Position numbers and translations under genes: made by a program
The notes under the pieces: model-generated
Told to the model about the DNA's origin: nothing
The model's database searches: none
What the model saw: the letters and a program-made list of their open reading frames with translations, nothing else
Part shown: piece by piece, positions 54,800-64,000 of the stretch
Layout: each line of letters starts with the position of its first letter
Numbering within the stretch: position 1 is the first letter of the stretch
DNA from: Pomphorhynchus laevis
Taxonomy: Eukaryota > Acanthocephala > Palaeacanthocephala > Echinorhynchida > Pomphorhynchidae
Assembly (NCBI GenBank): GCA_012934845.2
Contig: WNNJ02002438.1
Span: 1 to 64,000, forward strand
Reading direction: 5' to 3'
Length of the DNA stretch: 64,000 nucleotides

Positions 54800-57559
54800 A
54801 TGGCGCTCTATCTCTCCTATGTGTCTTCTCCACTAGACTCTTTCGCCACAGCACACGGTTTCCGCCTCGGTCTCCTCAACACTAGATCTATTCTCAATAA
54901 ATCCGATCTTATCCTCAACCTATTCACCAAGCAATCCATCAATCTCTTCTGCCTCACCGAATCCTGGCACTCAGATTCCGACGACCTTTCCATTCGCCGT
55001 CTGCTCTCTGCCGGTTGCTCCCTAGTCGAATCCGCCCGCCCTCTCAGTTCATGCCCTTCTAAATCCTCTAATCATGGCGGCATCGTCGCATTCGCGCGTC
55101 ACCCAGCGTCTCTTCGCAAAATCAATCCCCCTTTCAGTCCTTGCTCTTTTGAGTTGCTCACTTGTCGTTATTCTAACCCGATCACTCTAGATCTCGCCAT
55201 TGTATACCGTCCTGGTTCATCAGCTCCTACTGCCTCATTTTTTACCGAACTCTCTGACCTCCTTTCTCATTGTTCTTTGTCCTCAATCCCTTCACTCGTT
55301 CTAGGCGACTTCAATATCCGCCTAGACCGCCCCTCTTCCACGGATTCCATCCGGTTCATCAACATTCTATCCAACTACAATTACAAACTAATCTTCACTG
55401 CCCCCACACATATACTTGGTGGGACACTCGACATCATCGCTGTCCCCGATCATTTTGCTGCCTACACCTCACTGTCCATCTCTGATCCTGGTCTATCCGA
55501 TCACTTTCTTATCACCCTTGATCTCACTCGCAACCACACCCCTCCTCACACACCTACAATCCTACGTCGCCCTTGGAGAAATCTTGACCTCTCCTTTCTC
55601 CGCTCTGCCTTACTCAAATCGTCTCTATCATTACCCACAATAACATATTCATCTCCTCACGATCTCGCCTTTCTTTTCGACTCTGAACTCACATCCACTC
55701 TCGATATTCTCTTGCCCTTCAAGTCTCACCCACACCGTCGCTTGCACCGTGCCCTATGGTTTGACATCCAATGTCTACTCTCAAAGCGTCGACTCCGCCA
55801 TGCTTTTCGAGTCTATCACCGCTGTCTCAGACGCGATTTCCGCTCGATCACTCAGTCCCTCCGTGATTCCTATCTTGCTCTTCGCCGGTCTCATCTCAAC
55901 CTACTACGTACCAAATGCAACTCCTTCTGGCAGCATAAAATCATCACTTCATTCAACTCTAAGACTCTCTGGCATACTTTAAACTTAATCCTGGCTCGTT
56001 CCTCTACGCCGTGCAACATCAATGCAAATGATTATTCGTCATTTCTCCAGACTAAAGTATCCACGCTGCTCTCTCACACCCCGGTCTCCATCCTATCCCA
56101 CTCTGCCCCGCCTAGCCTCATCCTTCCGGAACTCTTTCATCTTCTCCCTGTCTCACCTACAGAAATATCATCTGTCCTCATGTCCTTGCCCAACAAAACC
56201 TCACCCGCCGATCCCCTGCCTACCCACATATTAAAATCTATATGCTCATCGATATCCCCATTTCTCACAACCTTGTTTAACTCGTCCATCCGCAGTCGTA
56301 TCTTCCCTTCACACTGGAAATCCGCAATCGTTCGTCCCCTCCTTAAAAAACAATCGCTCGACCCCTCCCTTCCTTCTAGCTATCGCCCCATTTCGCTACT
56401 CCCTACTCTTTCTAAGCTCTTAGAACGCCTCATCTTAATACAAATCAACGCTTATCTCTCCTCATCCAATCTGTACCCTCCTTTCCAATCCGCTTTCCGC
56501 TCTAATCACTCGACAGAAATCGCATGCATAAAAGTGTACAACGACTTACTCATTTCTCGAGACAAGGCTCTATATAGTGTTATCATCTCCCTCGACCTCT
56601 CCTCCGCATTCGACATTGTCGACCACTCCGTCCTCCTTTCTCGCCTTCGTTATGATTACGGATTTTCTTCCTCCTCCGTAGCATGGTTCGCCTCATACCT
56701 ATCCGACCGTTCCTTTCGCGTCTGTTCTAATTCATCATCCTCCCCTCCCATCCCTATTTTTTGCGGGGTCCCACAAGGTTCAGTCCTAGGTCCTATGCTT
56801 TTCTCTCTTCTGCTTGGCGATCTATCTCCGTTTATCAAACCTTACTCCTTTAAGGTCATGCAATACGCCGATGACATTCTAATCTATGCTCATGCACCCG
56901 CACATCGCATACACGATATCGGCATTTCTGCCTCCAACTGTCTTTCTTCTATCTACAAACGTCTCTCCAATCTTCATCTCGTTCTAAACCCCGAAAAGTC
57001 CAAAATAATGTGGATCCTCCCCCGTAAACTAAACATATCTCCTCCCATTGTTTCTTTTGCCTCATCGATCATCCCTATAGTCCACAATCTCACTTTCTTA
57101 GGCTTCCATTTCGATGATCACCTTTCCCTTAAACCCTTCGTCCGTGACAAGGTCCGCTCGTCTAACTTAATTCTCCGTGACATCCGCCGTATCCGCCCCC
57201 TTATTGACTTTCGTTCTTGTATGTCTCTTCTTTCATCGCTTCTTTTCCCTAAAATCGATTACTGCCTTAGCCATTTTCGCCAATTCTCCAAAATCCATCA
57301 TCCTACCCCTACAACGAATAATCAACACAGCCGTTCGAGTGCTCTTTCGTCTCCGTCGCTTCGACCACACATCCACATAGCTTGCCCAACTTTCCTGGCC
57401 CACCATCCACATCCGCATCAAACTCCGCCTTCTTCTCGTTACTTTTCGTCTCATCGCTGTCGGCTCCCCATCGTTCATCAACCTTCCTTTCTTAGACGAT
57501 ACTCGCCCCACCTCGCTATCGCTTCGTTCCTGTCATACCCTCTTACTCCACGTTCCTAA
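54800..57559 (+). CDS. ORF2 of the CR1-like LINE: AP endonuclease and reverse transcriptase
   Basis: 919 open codons. Endonuclease at about residues 15-250: LLNTRSILNKSDL, CLTESWHS, SNHGGIVAF, VLGDFNIRL, SDHFLITLDL. RT at about residues 500-760: SYRPISLLPTLSKLLERL, AFRSNHSTE, IISLDLSSAFDIVDHSVLL, GVPQGSVLGPMLF and MQYADDILIY with the catalytic DD. The last ~60 residues are out of frame: the expected C-terminus ([20 protein letters not shown]) continues in other frames to about 57.70 kb, so there are at least two frameshifts after RT. Endonuclease and RT motifs look intact. It nicks DNA and copies the RNA there. Confidence 0.88.
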   Translation: MALYLSYVSSPLDSFATAHGFRLGLLNTRSILNKSDLILNLFTKQSINLFCLTESWHSDSDDLSIRRLLSAGCSLVESARPLSSCPSKSSNHGGIVAFARHPASLRKINPPFSPCSFELLTCRYSNPITLDLAIVYRPGSSAPTASFFTELSDLLSHCSLSSIPSLVLGDFNIRLDRPSSTDSIRFINILSNYNYKLIFTAPTHILGGTLDIIAVPDHFAAYTSLSISDPGLSDHFLITLDLTRNHTPPHTPTILRRPWRNLDLSFLRSALLKSSLSLPTITYSSPHDLAFLFDSELTSTLDILLPFKSHPHRRLHRALWFDIQCLLSKRRLRHAFRVYHRCLRRDFRSITQSLRDSYLALRRSHLNLLRTKCNSFWQHKIITSFNSKTLWHTLNLILARSSTPCNINANDYSSFLQTKVSTLLSHTPVSILSHSAPPSLILPELFHLLPVSPTEISSVLMSLPNKTSPADPLPTHILKSICSSISPFLTTLFNSSIRSRIFPSHWKSAIVRPLLKKQSLDPSLPSSYRPISLLPTLSKLLERLILIQINAYLSSSNLYPPFQSAFRSNHSTEIACIKVYNDLLISRDKALYSVIISLDLSSAFDIVDHSVLLSRLRYDYGFSSSSVAWFASYLSDRSFRVCSNSSSSPPIPIFCGVPQGSVLGPMLFSLLLGDLSPFIKPYSFKVMQYADDILIYAHAPAHRIHDIGISASNCLSSIYKRLSNLHLVLNPEKSKIMWILPRKLNISPPIVSFASSIIPIVHNLTFLGFHFDDHLSLKPFVRDKVRSSNLILRDIRRIRPLIDFRSCMSLLSSLLFPKIDYCLSHFRQFSKIHHPTPTTNNQHSRSSALSSPSLRPHIHIACPTFLAHHPHPHQTPPSSRYFSSHRCRLPIVHQPSFLRRYSPHLAIASFLSYPLTPRS

Positions 57560-57779
57560 TTACTCCAACAACTACGGTCTCCGATCCTTCCTCGTCGCCG
57601 CCTCACTCGCCTGGAATCAACTTCCTCTCGACGTCCGCCGCGCTCCCTCCTTTATCACATTCAAACACCTCCTCCGTTCACACCTTCTCGACACCTGATT
57701 CACAGTCTTGTTTTGTTGTGGTCATGTAAGCGTGCGCTGGCACGCATTTGCCACGTTAAAATAAATCGTTTTTTTTTAA

Positions 57780-58650
57780 ATATTTATAGCCAAATGATTT
57801 TTCGTTTACCGTAAGAGATTTAAAAGATATTTACAATACATTTTTACTAAATGTACAATTGACAATTTTGAAAAATAGAGAGAGCGAAACCTGATTAAAT
57901 AGCATTCATTATTTGACTTTTATTTATTATTTAAAAACATCGTATATTATTTAATAGTCAATTCATCAAAATTGATTTTTATTTTAAAGTTCAATAATAA
58001 ATTGTATCGTTATATAAAAGTTAATTGTATAAAGTCTTATATAATTATTAGACTAAGTTAGCTAGTCTAATGATTTAATAATATTTTAAAAAATATTAAG
58101 AAATATTTTTTAAGAAATTAAAAAAATAAAAATAAATAATTTTCTAACATTTTTACTAAATGTACAATTGACAATTTTGATAATTCTATTAATAACATAA
58201 CAGATTATAATTAAAATCATTAAGTAAATATGAATTGTTAATTATAAAGTAAATTAAATAATTATTTACTAATTAATGAAATGTAAACTTTTAAAATAAA
58301 CATTTTAATACATAATTATAGCCAAATGATTTTCTGTTTACTATTTAAGATTTACAAAGATTTATAAGACATTTACTCTATAAAAAAATAATTTTCTAAC
58401 ATTTTTACTAAATGTACAATTGACAATTTTGATAATTCTATTAATAACATAACAGATTATAATTAAAATCATTAAGTAAATAAGACTTGTCAATTATAAA
58501 GTAAATTAAATAATTATTTACTAATTAATGAAATGTAAACTTTTAAAATAAACATTTCAAGTAAATAATTATAGCCGAATGATTTTTTGTCTATTTGAGA
58601 TTTACAAAGATTTACAAGACATTTATTCTATAGTTTTAATTATTCATTAC
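57780..58650. repeat. AT-rich repeat with a 252-bp tandem duplication
   Basis: The block TTTTACTAAATGTACAATTG starts at 58151 and 58403 and the intervening sequence repeats. A further partial copy lies at about 57.84 kb and a related copy at 53.24-53.46 kb on the other side of the CR1 element. A diverged PLE-tail repeat is at about 57.88-58.06 kb. No gene. Confidence 0.75.
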
Positions 58651-59050
58651 AAACCTGCATTGTTTCTTTATTATTCGGATATTGTTTTCATTCAGCCTTA
58701 CTATTTATCCTGTGTAGGCTAATTGACTATAAAATTAACTCACTGATATTCGATCTTATAAAGCATTCTGCATTACCTCAAGTGCTGTAAGTTAGTTTTG
58801 CTCAATATTGAACAACACACGTTTCAAAGAAAATACAACAACTTAAAATTAATAAATGATCTTTTTCCATAATGTTCTAATCTTCACTTTCTATAATAAC
58901 ATTAATGACTTTCTATAATCAATTCCATTTTTACATAAGGATTGAATAAATTCTAATTAGCACGAAAATTTCTGTTTTAATTTTTTTAGGTAAAAATTAT
59001 TATTAATAATATCGTAAGTTCTACAACATATACAATTAAGGTTCCCGCTA
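58651..59050. other. AT-rich stretch
   Basis: No gene or clear repeat seen. Confidence 0.5.
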
Positions 59051-60835
59051 ATGGGCCTTTCGATTCAAAATTTAAAATTTAAAATTTTTAATAACGGTCA
59101 ATCGAAATCATTGCAAAACAATCCTTTCTGGATTGTTTCCGGTGCGATTTTCTGTCATTTGATATTGTGTTCCCATTCTTGTGGATCTCACGCACATCGA
59201 TACACATTTTGCTAGTGTAAGTGATATATGTGTTCGCAAGGCTCTTATGCAATCACTGTAAGGCAGTGTTCTTCGCTCAGCAACTTTTGTGGACATCCAG
59301 CGCATTACCTTATCAGCTTCTGGTGTGATTACACCGGTAGCGGAGAAGACCATAGGAAAGAAAGCGGATCGTTCGATTTCGTTAATTCGTTCAGCGTACT
59401 TTGCAATTTTCCGTTGTTCGTGGTAGACATTGCATTCTCGAAGGTGCAAGTGGGTTGTATATACAAATGTCCAAAAAGGACCGCACCATTTTCCCGCCTA
59501 ATAAACCCCGGCAAACAATATCTGATCTTGCCTGGATGTCAGTACATGTCGTTGATCTCTCAAATACGTGGTTGCGGGGTACAGGTTGTAAAATCGGTTC
59601 TGTAGAAACATCACAACACACTTTAGCGAGTTCGTTAGCTAAAATATCACGAACAATGTTATGCCTGATAATTGTGACACCTCCGTTTCGACATGACATA
59701 GCATGATTAACTGTGGATGGTGATCCGCATGCACATCTTTGTGTTGCATTTCTTAGTGGAAGATTATATCTAGCACACATGGCATCTTGAAATTCTTGGG
59801 TGGTCAGTTGTGTATGTTTGTCGTGTGTCGGTTGATTGTTACACCAAGATAACGTCCCACGTTGTGAAGCATATATCACGACTTGCTTCTTCTCGGTGTC
59901 CAAACTTGTCAATATCCTCTCATATTTTAGGCGAGATGCTAAATTTCTTTCCTGTTTTATCTCGGCAACCGCACATTTCTGAGCACTGCCTAGACATGTT
60001 CCCGACATTCCCATAATTAGGGACGTACATATCCGTATCGAATGCTGATATTCCATCTCGGCTTCTTCTATGGGATTTGATATACCTATTCCTCCATGTT
60101 TTGTGGGCAGCATACATATCTCCATGATTTCTTTTTCAATGTTGTTTTGTCCAAGTAAATTGGGAAGAAGAATTTTTGTAATTGATTTCTCAAGAGGTGG
60201 TAACCATGATACCTCTGTAGGGCATGTGGTCATTAAGTACCTCCATTTATGTTGAAGCGCGTGAACAAAAACGTAATAGGCTATTTGAGCATCAACTTCT
60301 GCAAGTTCGCTTTTGTTTTCCACCATCCTAACCCAAAGTTTGATCCTTGATTTCGCAAAATTCTCAATGTATTCGGCTGTTCCACAAGGAGACCCAAGAA
60401 CGACAATTCCTTCTGGCGTGATGTTCAAGCCCGTTTCCCTGAATAATTGTTTGGCCTCGTCCAGGTTATTTGAATGTATTAATAAATTGCATTTCGGGAC
60501 GTTTATATGAAATCCATATTTCGGACCAATCGTCAATAACCTCTTCCATACAAGCGATATATCCTCAAGTGAACCGATACACGAAGCGTCATCCGCGTAC
60601 CAACGATGTGTCACATTGCTGGCACATCGCTGTAGATCCTGTATCAAGGGAATTGACGCTGCGGCAAAAGCGGCCATTGCAAGGGGATCTCCCTGAGTAA
60701 AGCCTTCCTTCGATATAACGAATTCGTCTTCAACACATAAAATGGGTGGTCGCTGGTAATAATTTTCCAGAGCGTTATGTATGGACGGACATATGAATTC
60801 AATGTTGGTTAAAGATAATTGCCTATAACTGCCTA
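59051..60835 (-). mobile_element. REL-type LINE, 5'-incomplete: RT, zinc knuckle, restriction-like endonuclease
   Basis: Minus-strand element whose start is cut by the adjoining I-like LINE at about 60835. One long frame covers RT through endonuclease. The C-terminal tail continues in another frame to 59108. The 3' UTR reaches about 59050. The clade is not assigned with certainty; the Cys/His knuckle plus RHN...RxDI...DI pattern points to the group with restriction-like nucleases (R2/NeSL/Utopia-like). Confidence 0.65.
59391..60835 (-). CDS. RT and endonuclease polyprotein of the REL-type LINE (truncated)
   Basis: Open from about 60835 to 59391. RT: GFTQGDPLAMAAFAAASIPL (about 60.70 kb), HRWYADDASCIGSLEDI with the catalytic DD (about 60.60 kb), then GFHINVPKCNLLIHS and ITPEGIVVLGSPCG. 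Knuckle CACGSPSTVNHAMSC (about 59.70 kb). Endonuclease: IIRHNIVRDILANELAKV, TEPILQPV, ARSDIVCRG and SFLDICIYNPLAPSR. After a frameshift near 59.43 kb the tail reads VYHEQRKIAKYAERINEIER and FPMVFSATG (to 59108). A Met at 60953 belongs to neighbouring sequence and is not a true start. Palm motifs look intact but the N-terminus is missing. Confidence 0.7.
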
Positions 60836-60999
60836 TTTCTGTTTTAATAATAATAATGGATTTTATTAATAATAAATAACATGCAGGATAAATAAATAGA
60901 ATAAATACAATGATACAGTTACAGTCTAAATCTTCTTCATAGATAATTGACACTCTTCAAATGCAAGCCCGTTTTCTTCAGAATTATAGCCTCAAATCC

Positions 61000-63458
61000 A
61001 TGGGGATCTGAGCCCCCAACCAATCCAACACGCCGCCTTGCGACTGAACCACCCGGGGTCTTTCACCCCCCCCCGAAGAGTCCAGTCGGTGCGGACTATG
61101 CTGGGTAAACGCGAGACGAGGAGCTTGAGAAACCTTAGTCTTTGTTCTGGGGGCGTCCTCTTGAAAAGAAAACTAATCCCGAGATAGCCCAGGTACCCCA
61201 GAGGCGCACTTGGGATTTCTCTTTCAATGACAGATGTTGGGCCCGTTTCAGGGCCCATCTAGCTCTCTTCAGGATACGTTTTAGTCTATCCAGGTCAGCT
61301 TTCGCTGACCAGCTCACCGTAATGGTGAATCCCAGGTATTTTACTCGATTTGTGAAGGTAGGGAGTGGTTGATTAGTCAGGATGGAAGATAGAGCTGAGA
61401 GTGCTAATCTCTTGAGTTGTTTCTTTGTCACAGGGGCGCCATTAAAGACAACCACCTGCGATTTGGAAGAGTTTAAAACAAGATTGGAAATGGGCAGCTG
61501 ATGTTTTAATCTTGTAAAGAAATGGCTGATGTCAGAGACTACATCTTTGCACCTGCGTCCAGTGAACAGGGATGTGGTATCATCAGCATATACCACAATA
61601 TGTTGATCGCGTTTGAATTTTTTGTATAGTTCAATGGAGGCAGCAAGATACAAGATTGGAGAAAGTGGGGAGCCTTGAGGCACACCCGTAATAGGATAGA
61701 ACTGACGTGCATCAGGGTCGTCTTCATAGAAGAATCGCTTGGAGTACAGCAATATTTCCACCCTGTTAACAATTCTCGCAGGCAACCCGAGGGACCTGAG
61801 AGAAGTGATAACAAAAGGAATGGAAATGCGGTCAAATGCAGCCGAAAAATCAAGAAAGACAGCAACAGCAAGCTGATGACTGTTATCCTGACAAAACTGT
61901 TGCACTTCACCTATTGCTGAATGGACCGAGCGATCTTTTACGTACCCATGAAAACCTGGTGGGATTAAATTTCGCCTATTTAGATGGCCGCGGATTTTAC
62001 GCGCAAACGCTTTTTTCGTAAATGGAGATGAGGGAGTTTTGAATTGAAATAGGCCGCAGATCTTTGGGACATGTAATCGGCTTCTTTTTTGGTAAAAATA
62101 CTCGACGGCTAATATTTATGTTAGCAATGTCGGAAGGGGAGGCTAATAGCATTGTTATGGCGACTTCCTTTCTTTGACTGTCTGTCAAAAGCTGACAGAC
62201 ACGAGTGGAGAGTGGCGCATGGGTTCTGGAGGTGCCCGGGAGTGGCCCCCATGAGTTAAGGATATCTGTAACAGATAAGTCCCTACTCCTGAAGTCACAC
62301 CAAGGCGGGATTGGTTGGGGTGAATGAGTGGATCCATAATTATGAAGGGATAGTGCCTCCTCCAAAACTTTATCAAGGCCTATTCTATTAATCCAACCTA
62401 ATGCTCTATCCTTTCAACAGACAAACTTCTCCTTCTTGAGTATCTTCCAGAAGGAAGACTGAGAAGGGCTAAGGCGAGAAATGCTTGCCTTATCCCTACT
62501 CAACTGGAACCTATATCTAGTGCTCCAGTATTCATTCGAGAGGGCTTGTCTGGCGGAAACAGAGAGAGTAGGAAGATGTAGCATTTTAGCTAGGACCTTG
62601 AGTTTTGTTGGAGTGGGATTGTATATGCGACCTTTATAGGTAGTCGATAGTATCGCGGTAGCTTGCGAAGAGAGGTAAGTATTAAATTTGGTCAAACTCT
62701 CATTCCCAATTCGGGGGAATAGTTGGATAGCTGCCTGAAAGAAGGCCACCCTGACGGGATCAAAGTGGAACCTTCTCCTCAGCAACGTATCTTCCTCTAA
62801 CCGCCAACGAATTAGGTCATGAGAGGTGGTCTGTTGTTGGCGCAACTGCTCAGTACAGAAGGGTTTTAACAACCACTTCTTATGAAGCAGTAATATGTCG
62901 AGGAGTGAATTAGTTGTTGAGCAATGAAAGGTGGGGGATGGTGGTTTGTGAATAAGATATTCGTTCCTGGCTCTGCGGTTTGCTGCATTTATCCAACGAC
63001 CAGTTCTGTCGTTGAAATCACCAAGTAACATGTCATAGCCGCTACCCAATAAACGATCCAGGAGGTCACGGTTCTTGTGAATTTCTCCTGGCCGTATATA
63101 AATATTGGCTATGCTGATACATTTACCGTTCTTACGAAGTGATATAGCTAGACAAGATAGGGCAGGACAAGAATAGTTAAGAAGGAGGGAAGATCTTAAG
63201 GAGAATTTAACTAAGGTTAAAAGACCTTGAGATGAAGAGGAGTGAGGAGGCGTTATATACGGAGTGAAGTGGGTGTATATATGCTGAGGGATAAATCGAG
63301 TAATGTCCTGGGGGATACGGATAGACCGCGTCTCCTGAAGGACTATGAACATCTGCATATCTACCAGATAAAAGTCTAAGGGCAGAAGCACCTCCCGAAT
63401 TCCACTGAAGAATATTCAGTGAAAAAGGCTCAGGCTTACTCACCATTGTGTTAGACAA
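61000..63458 (-). pseudogene. ORF2 of the I/Jockey-like LINE: endonuclease and reverse transcriptase
   Basis: Endonuclease in the upstream frames: SLNILQWNSGGASALRLLSG, VLQETRSIRIPQDITRFI, SIANIYIRPGEIHKNRDLL, MLLGDFNDRTGRW. The linker SHDLIRWRLEEDTLLRRRFH follows. RT: RPISIQNSLISIYEK (about 62.04 kb), AVFLDFSAAFDRISIPFVI (about 61.83 kb), GVPQGSPLSPILYL (about 61.68 kb) and VVYADDTTSLF (about 61.58 kb). The C-terminal region reads LKYLGF-like then CWIGWGLRSPWI. Frames shift about three or four times (near 63.37, 62.40, 61.95 and 61.15 kb). No RNase H domain was recognised. Confidence 0.8.
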
Positions 63459-63478
63459 GTTGGACGGGGGAAGTCAAC

Positions 63479-64000
63479 CTAGACAGAGCTAGGTGCGGGA
63501 AGGTCGCCCCTCCCGCCACTAGCCCCATCCAGAATCGTAACCCCCAGGGCAGTATCTTCATTTCCCTTTGAGGCGCCTTTCTCTTTTATCAGTTTGCCAA
63601 CCTTGAGGGGTGGAACCGATCTTGCTGATCCACCCCTTTTCTTTGATTTCGGACAATCTTTCTCCGATTGCAACGGAACTGAGGGAGAACTTAGGAACGC
63701 CCCAAGGAGGGGTGCTAGCCACTGCTGTATTTGATAGAATGTATTCTTTCTGTTGTTGTCCAGTAAGTGCAAAATATCCATGTTGGACATTCTTTCCGAT
63801 GGCTGCGCGGCAACAGCACCAAAACTTCTTCCAGTTGGGGGAGCCGAGAGTGCATATTTCATTTTATATAATCTGAAAATACGACAACGACGTGACCACG
63901 CGGGGTGGTCCCCACCACAATTAGTACAGACTGGGGGAGCTACGCACCTCTCCCCCTTTGACAAAGCGATACAGGAAGATTTGCCGCATACTCCGCACGA
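63479..64000 (-). pseudogene. ORF1 (gag-like) of the I/Jockey-like LINE, C-terminal part
   Basis: Open from the right edge to 63479. The last zinc knuckle CTNCGGDHPAWSRRC (about 63.89-63.93 kb) matches CANCGGEHPAWSKKC in the 20.3-21.5 kb copy. A Ser/Pro/Lys-rich tail follows. ORF2 starts within about 30 bases of its stop. The N-terminal part is outside the window, so intactness is unknown. Confidence 0.75.

Larger units (their letters stand above)
53515..57775 (+). mobile_element. CR1-like LINE, near full length
   Basis: About 4.26 kb. The 5' region (53515-53697) has repeated CGACAACCA units, followed by ORF1 and ORF2, then a 3' UTR with ATTTGCCACGTTAAAATAAA and a T-rich end near 57775. RT signatures such as GVPQGSVLGPMLF and the C-terminal [14 protein letters not shown] block place it in the CR1/L2 group. 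It sits in an AT-rich repeat whose motif ATTATAGCCAAA or ATTTATAGCCAAA borders both ends (about 53.44 and 57.79 kb), a possible target duplication. ORF1 and the ORF2 C-terminus each carry frame breaks. Confidence 0.88.
60836..64000 (-). mobile_element. I/Jockey-like LINE, running off the right edge
   Basis: Reference copy of the family in this window. It contains the end of ORF1 (63964-63479, continuing beyond the window), ORF2 (about 63458-61000) and a 3' region whose last bases are an A/T-rich ATTATTATTATTAAAAC-like tail at about 60835. Such a triplet tail is typical of I-type elements. The tail abuts the REL LINE in mid-RT, so this element probably inserted into it. Confidence 0.8.

Overview
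This is an AT-rich, intron-containing metazoan nuclear sequence, probably from an invertebrate and perhaps an arthropod. Three host genes are readable and almost everything else is transposable elements or their debris. The host genes are COG3 (Golgi tethering complex subunit, C-terminal exons at the left edge), a small divergent K50-type homeobox gene on the minus strand (9586-15374, three exons), and translation elongation factor eEF1B beta (28400-40198, plus strand, five exons, all splice phases consistent). There is also a decayed LIM-domain gene copy and a near-identical partial duplicate of eEF1B exon 4.

Layout. 0-2.2 kb: COG3 exons. 2.2-9.5 kb: AT-rich DNA with foldback MITEs, the 3' part of a LINE with a restriction-like endonuclease (REL), the LIM pseudogene, the eEF1B-derived duplicate and a LINE scrap. 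9.6-15.4 kb: the homeobox gene, whose first intron holds a nearly whole Ty3/Gypsy element with 84-bp LTRs. 15.5-28 kb: minus-strand CR1-like and I/Jockey-like LINEs and rearranged fragments. 28.4-40.2 kb: eEF1B, its introns filled with LINE pieces, a Penelope-like element (PLE), palindromic MITEs and a hAT transposon. 40.4-41.8 kb: a 106-bp satellite. 42-45 kb: a PLE with its GIY-YIG nuclease in front of the reverse transcriptase (Naiad-like order). 45-50 kb: canonical PLE remains and a chimeric I-like LINE. 50-53 kb: nearly empty AT-rich DNA. 53.5-57.8 kb: the best-preserved CR1-like LINE. 59-64 kb: an REL LINE abutted by an I-like LINE that runs off the right edge.

The most interesting observations are: (1) the Gypsy element has a 14-nt primer-binding site perfectly complementary to the inside of its own LTR, which predicts Tf1-style self-priming; (2) the permuted PLE lies near canonical PLEs; (3) two I-like LINE copies share the same unnatural endonuclease/RT junctions; (4) CR1 patches lacking the 3' end, one identical over 364 bp to the full copy about 2.35 kb away, do not fit simple target-primed insertion; (5) several perfect short snap-back hairpins; (6) an 888-bp recent duplication carrying an intact eEF1B exon 28.8 kb from its source. 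All calls come from reading the sequence by eye; no database search was possible.
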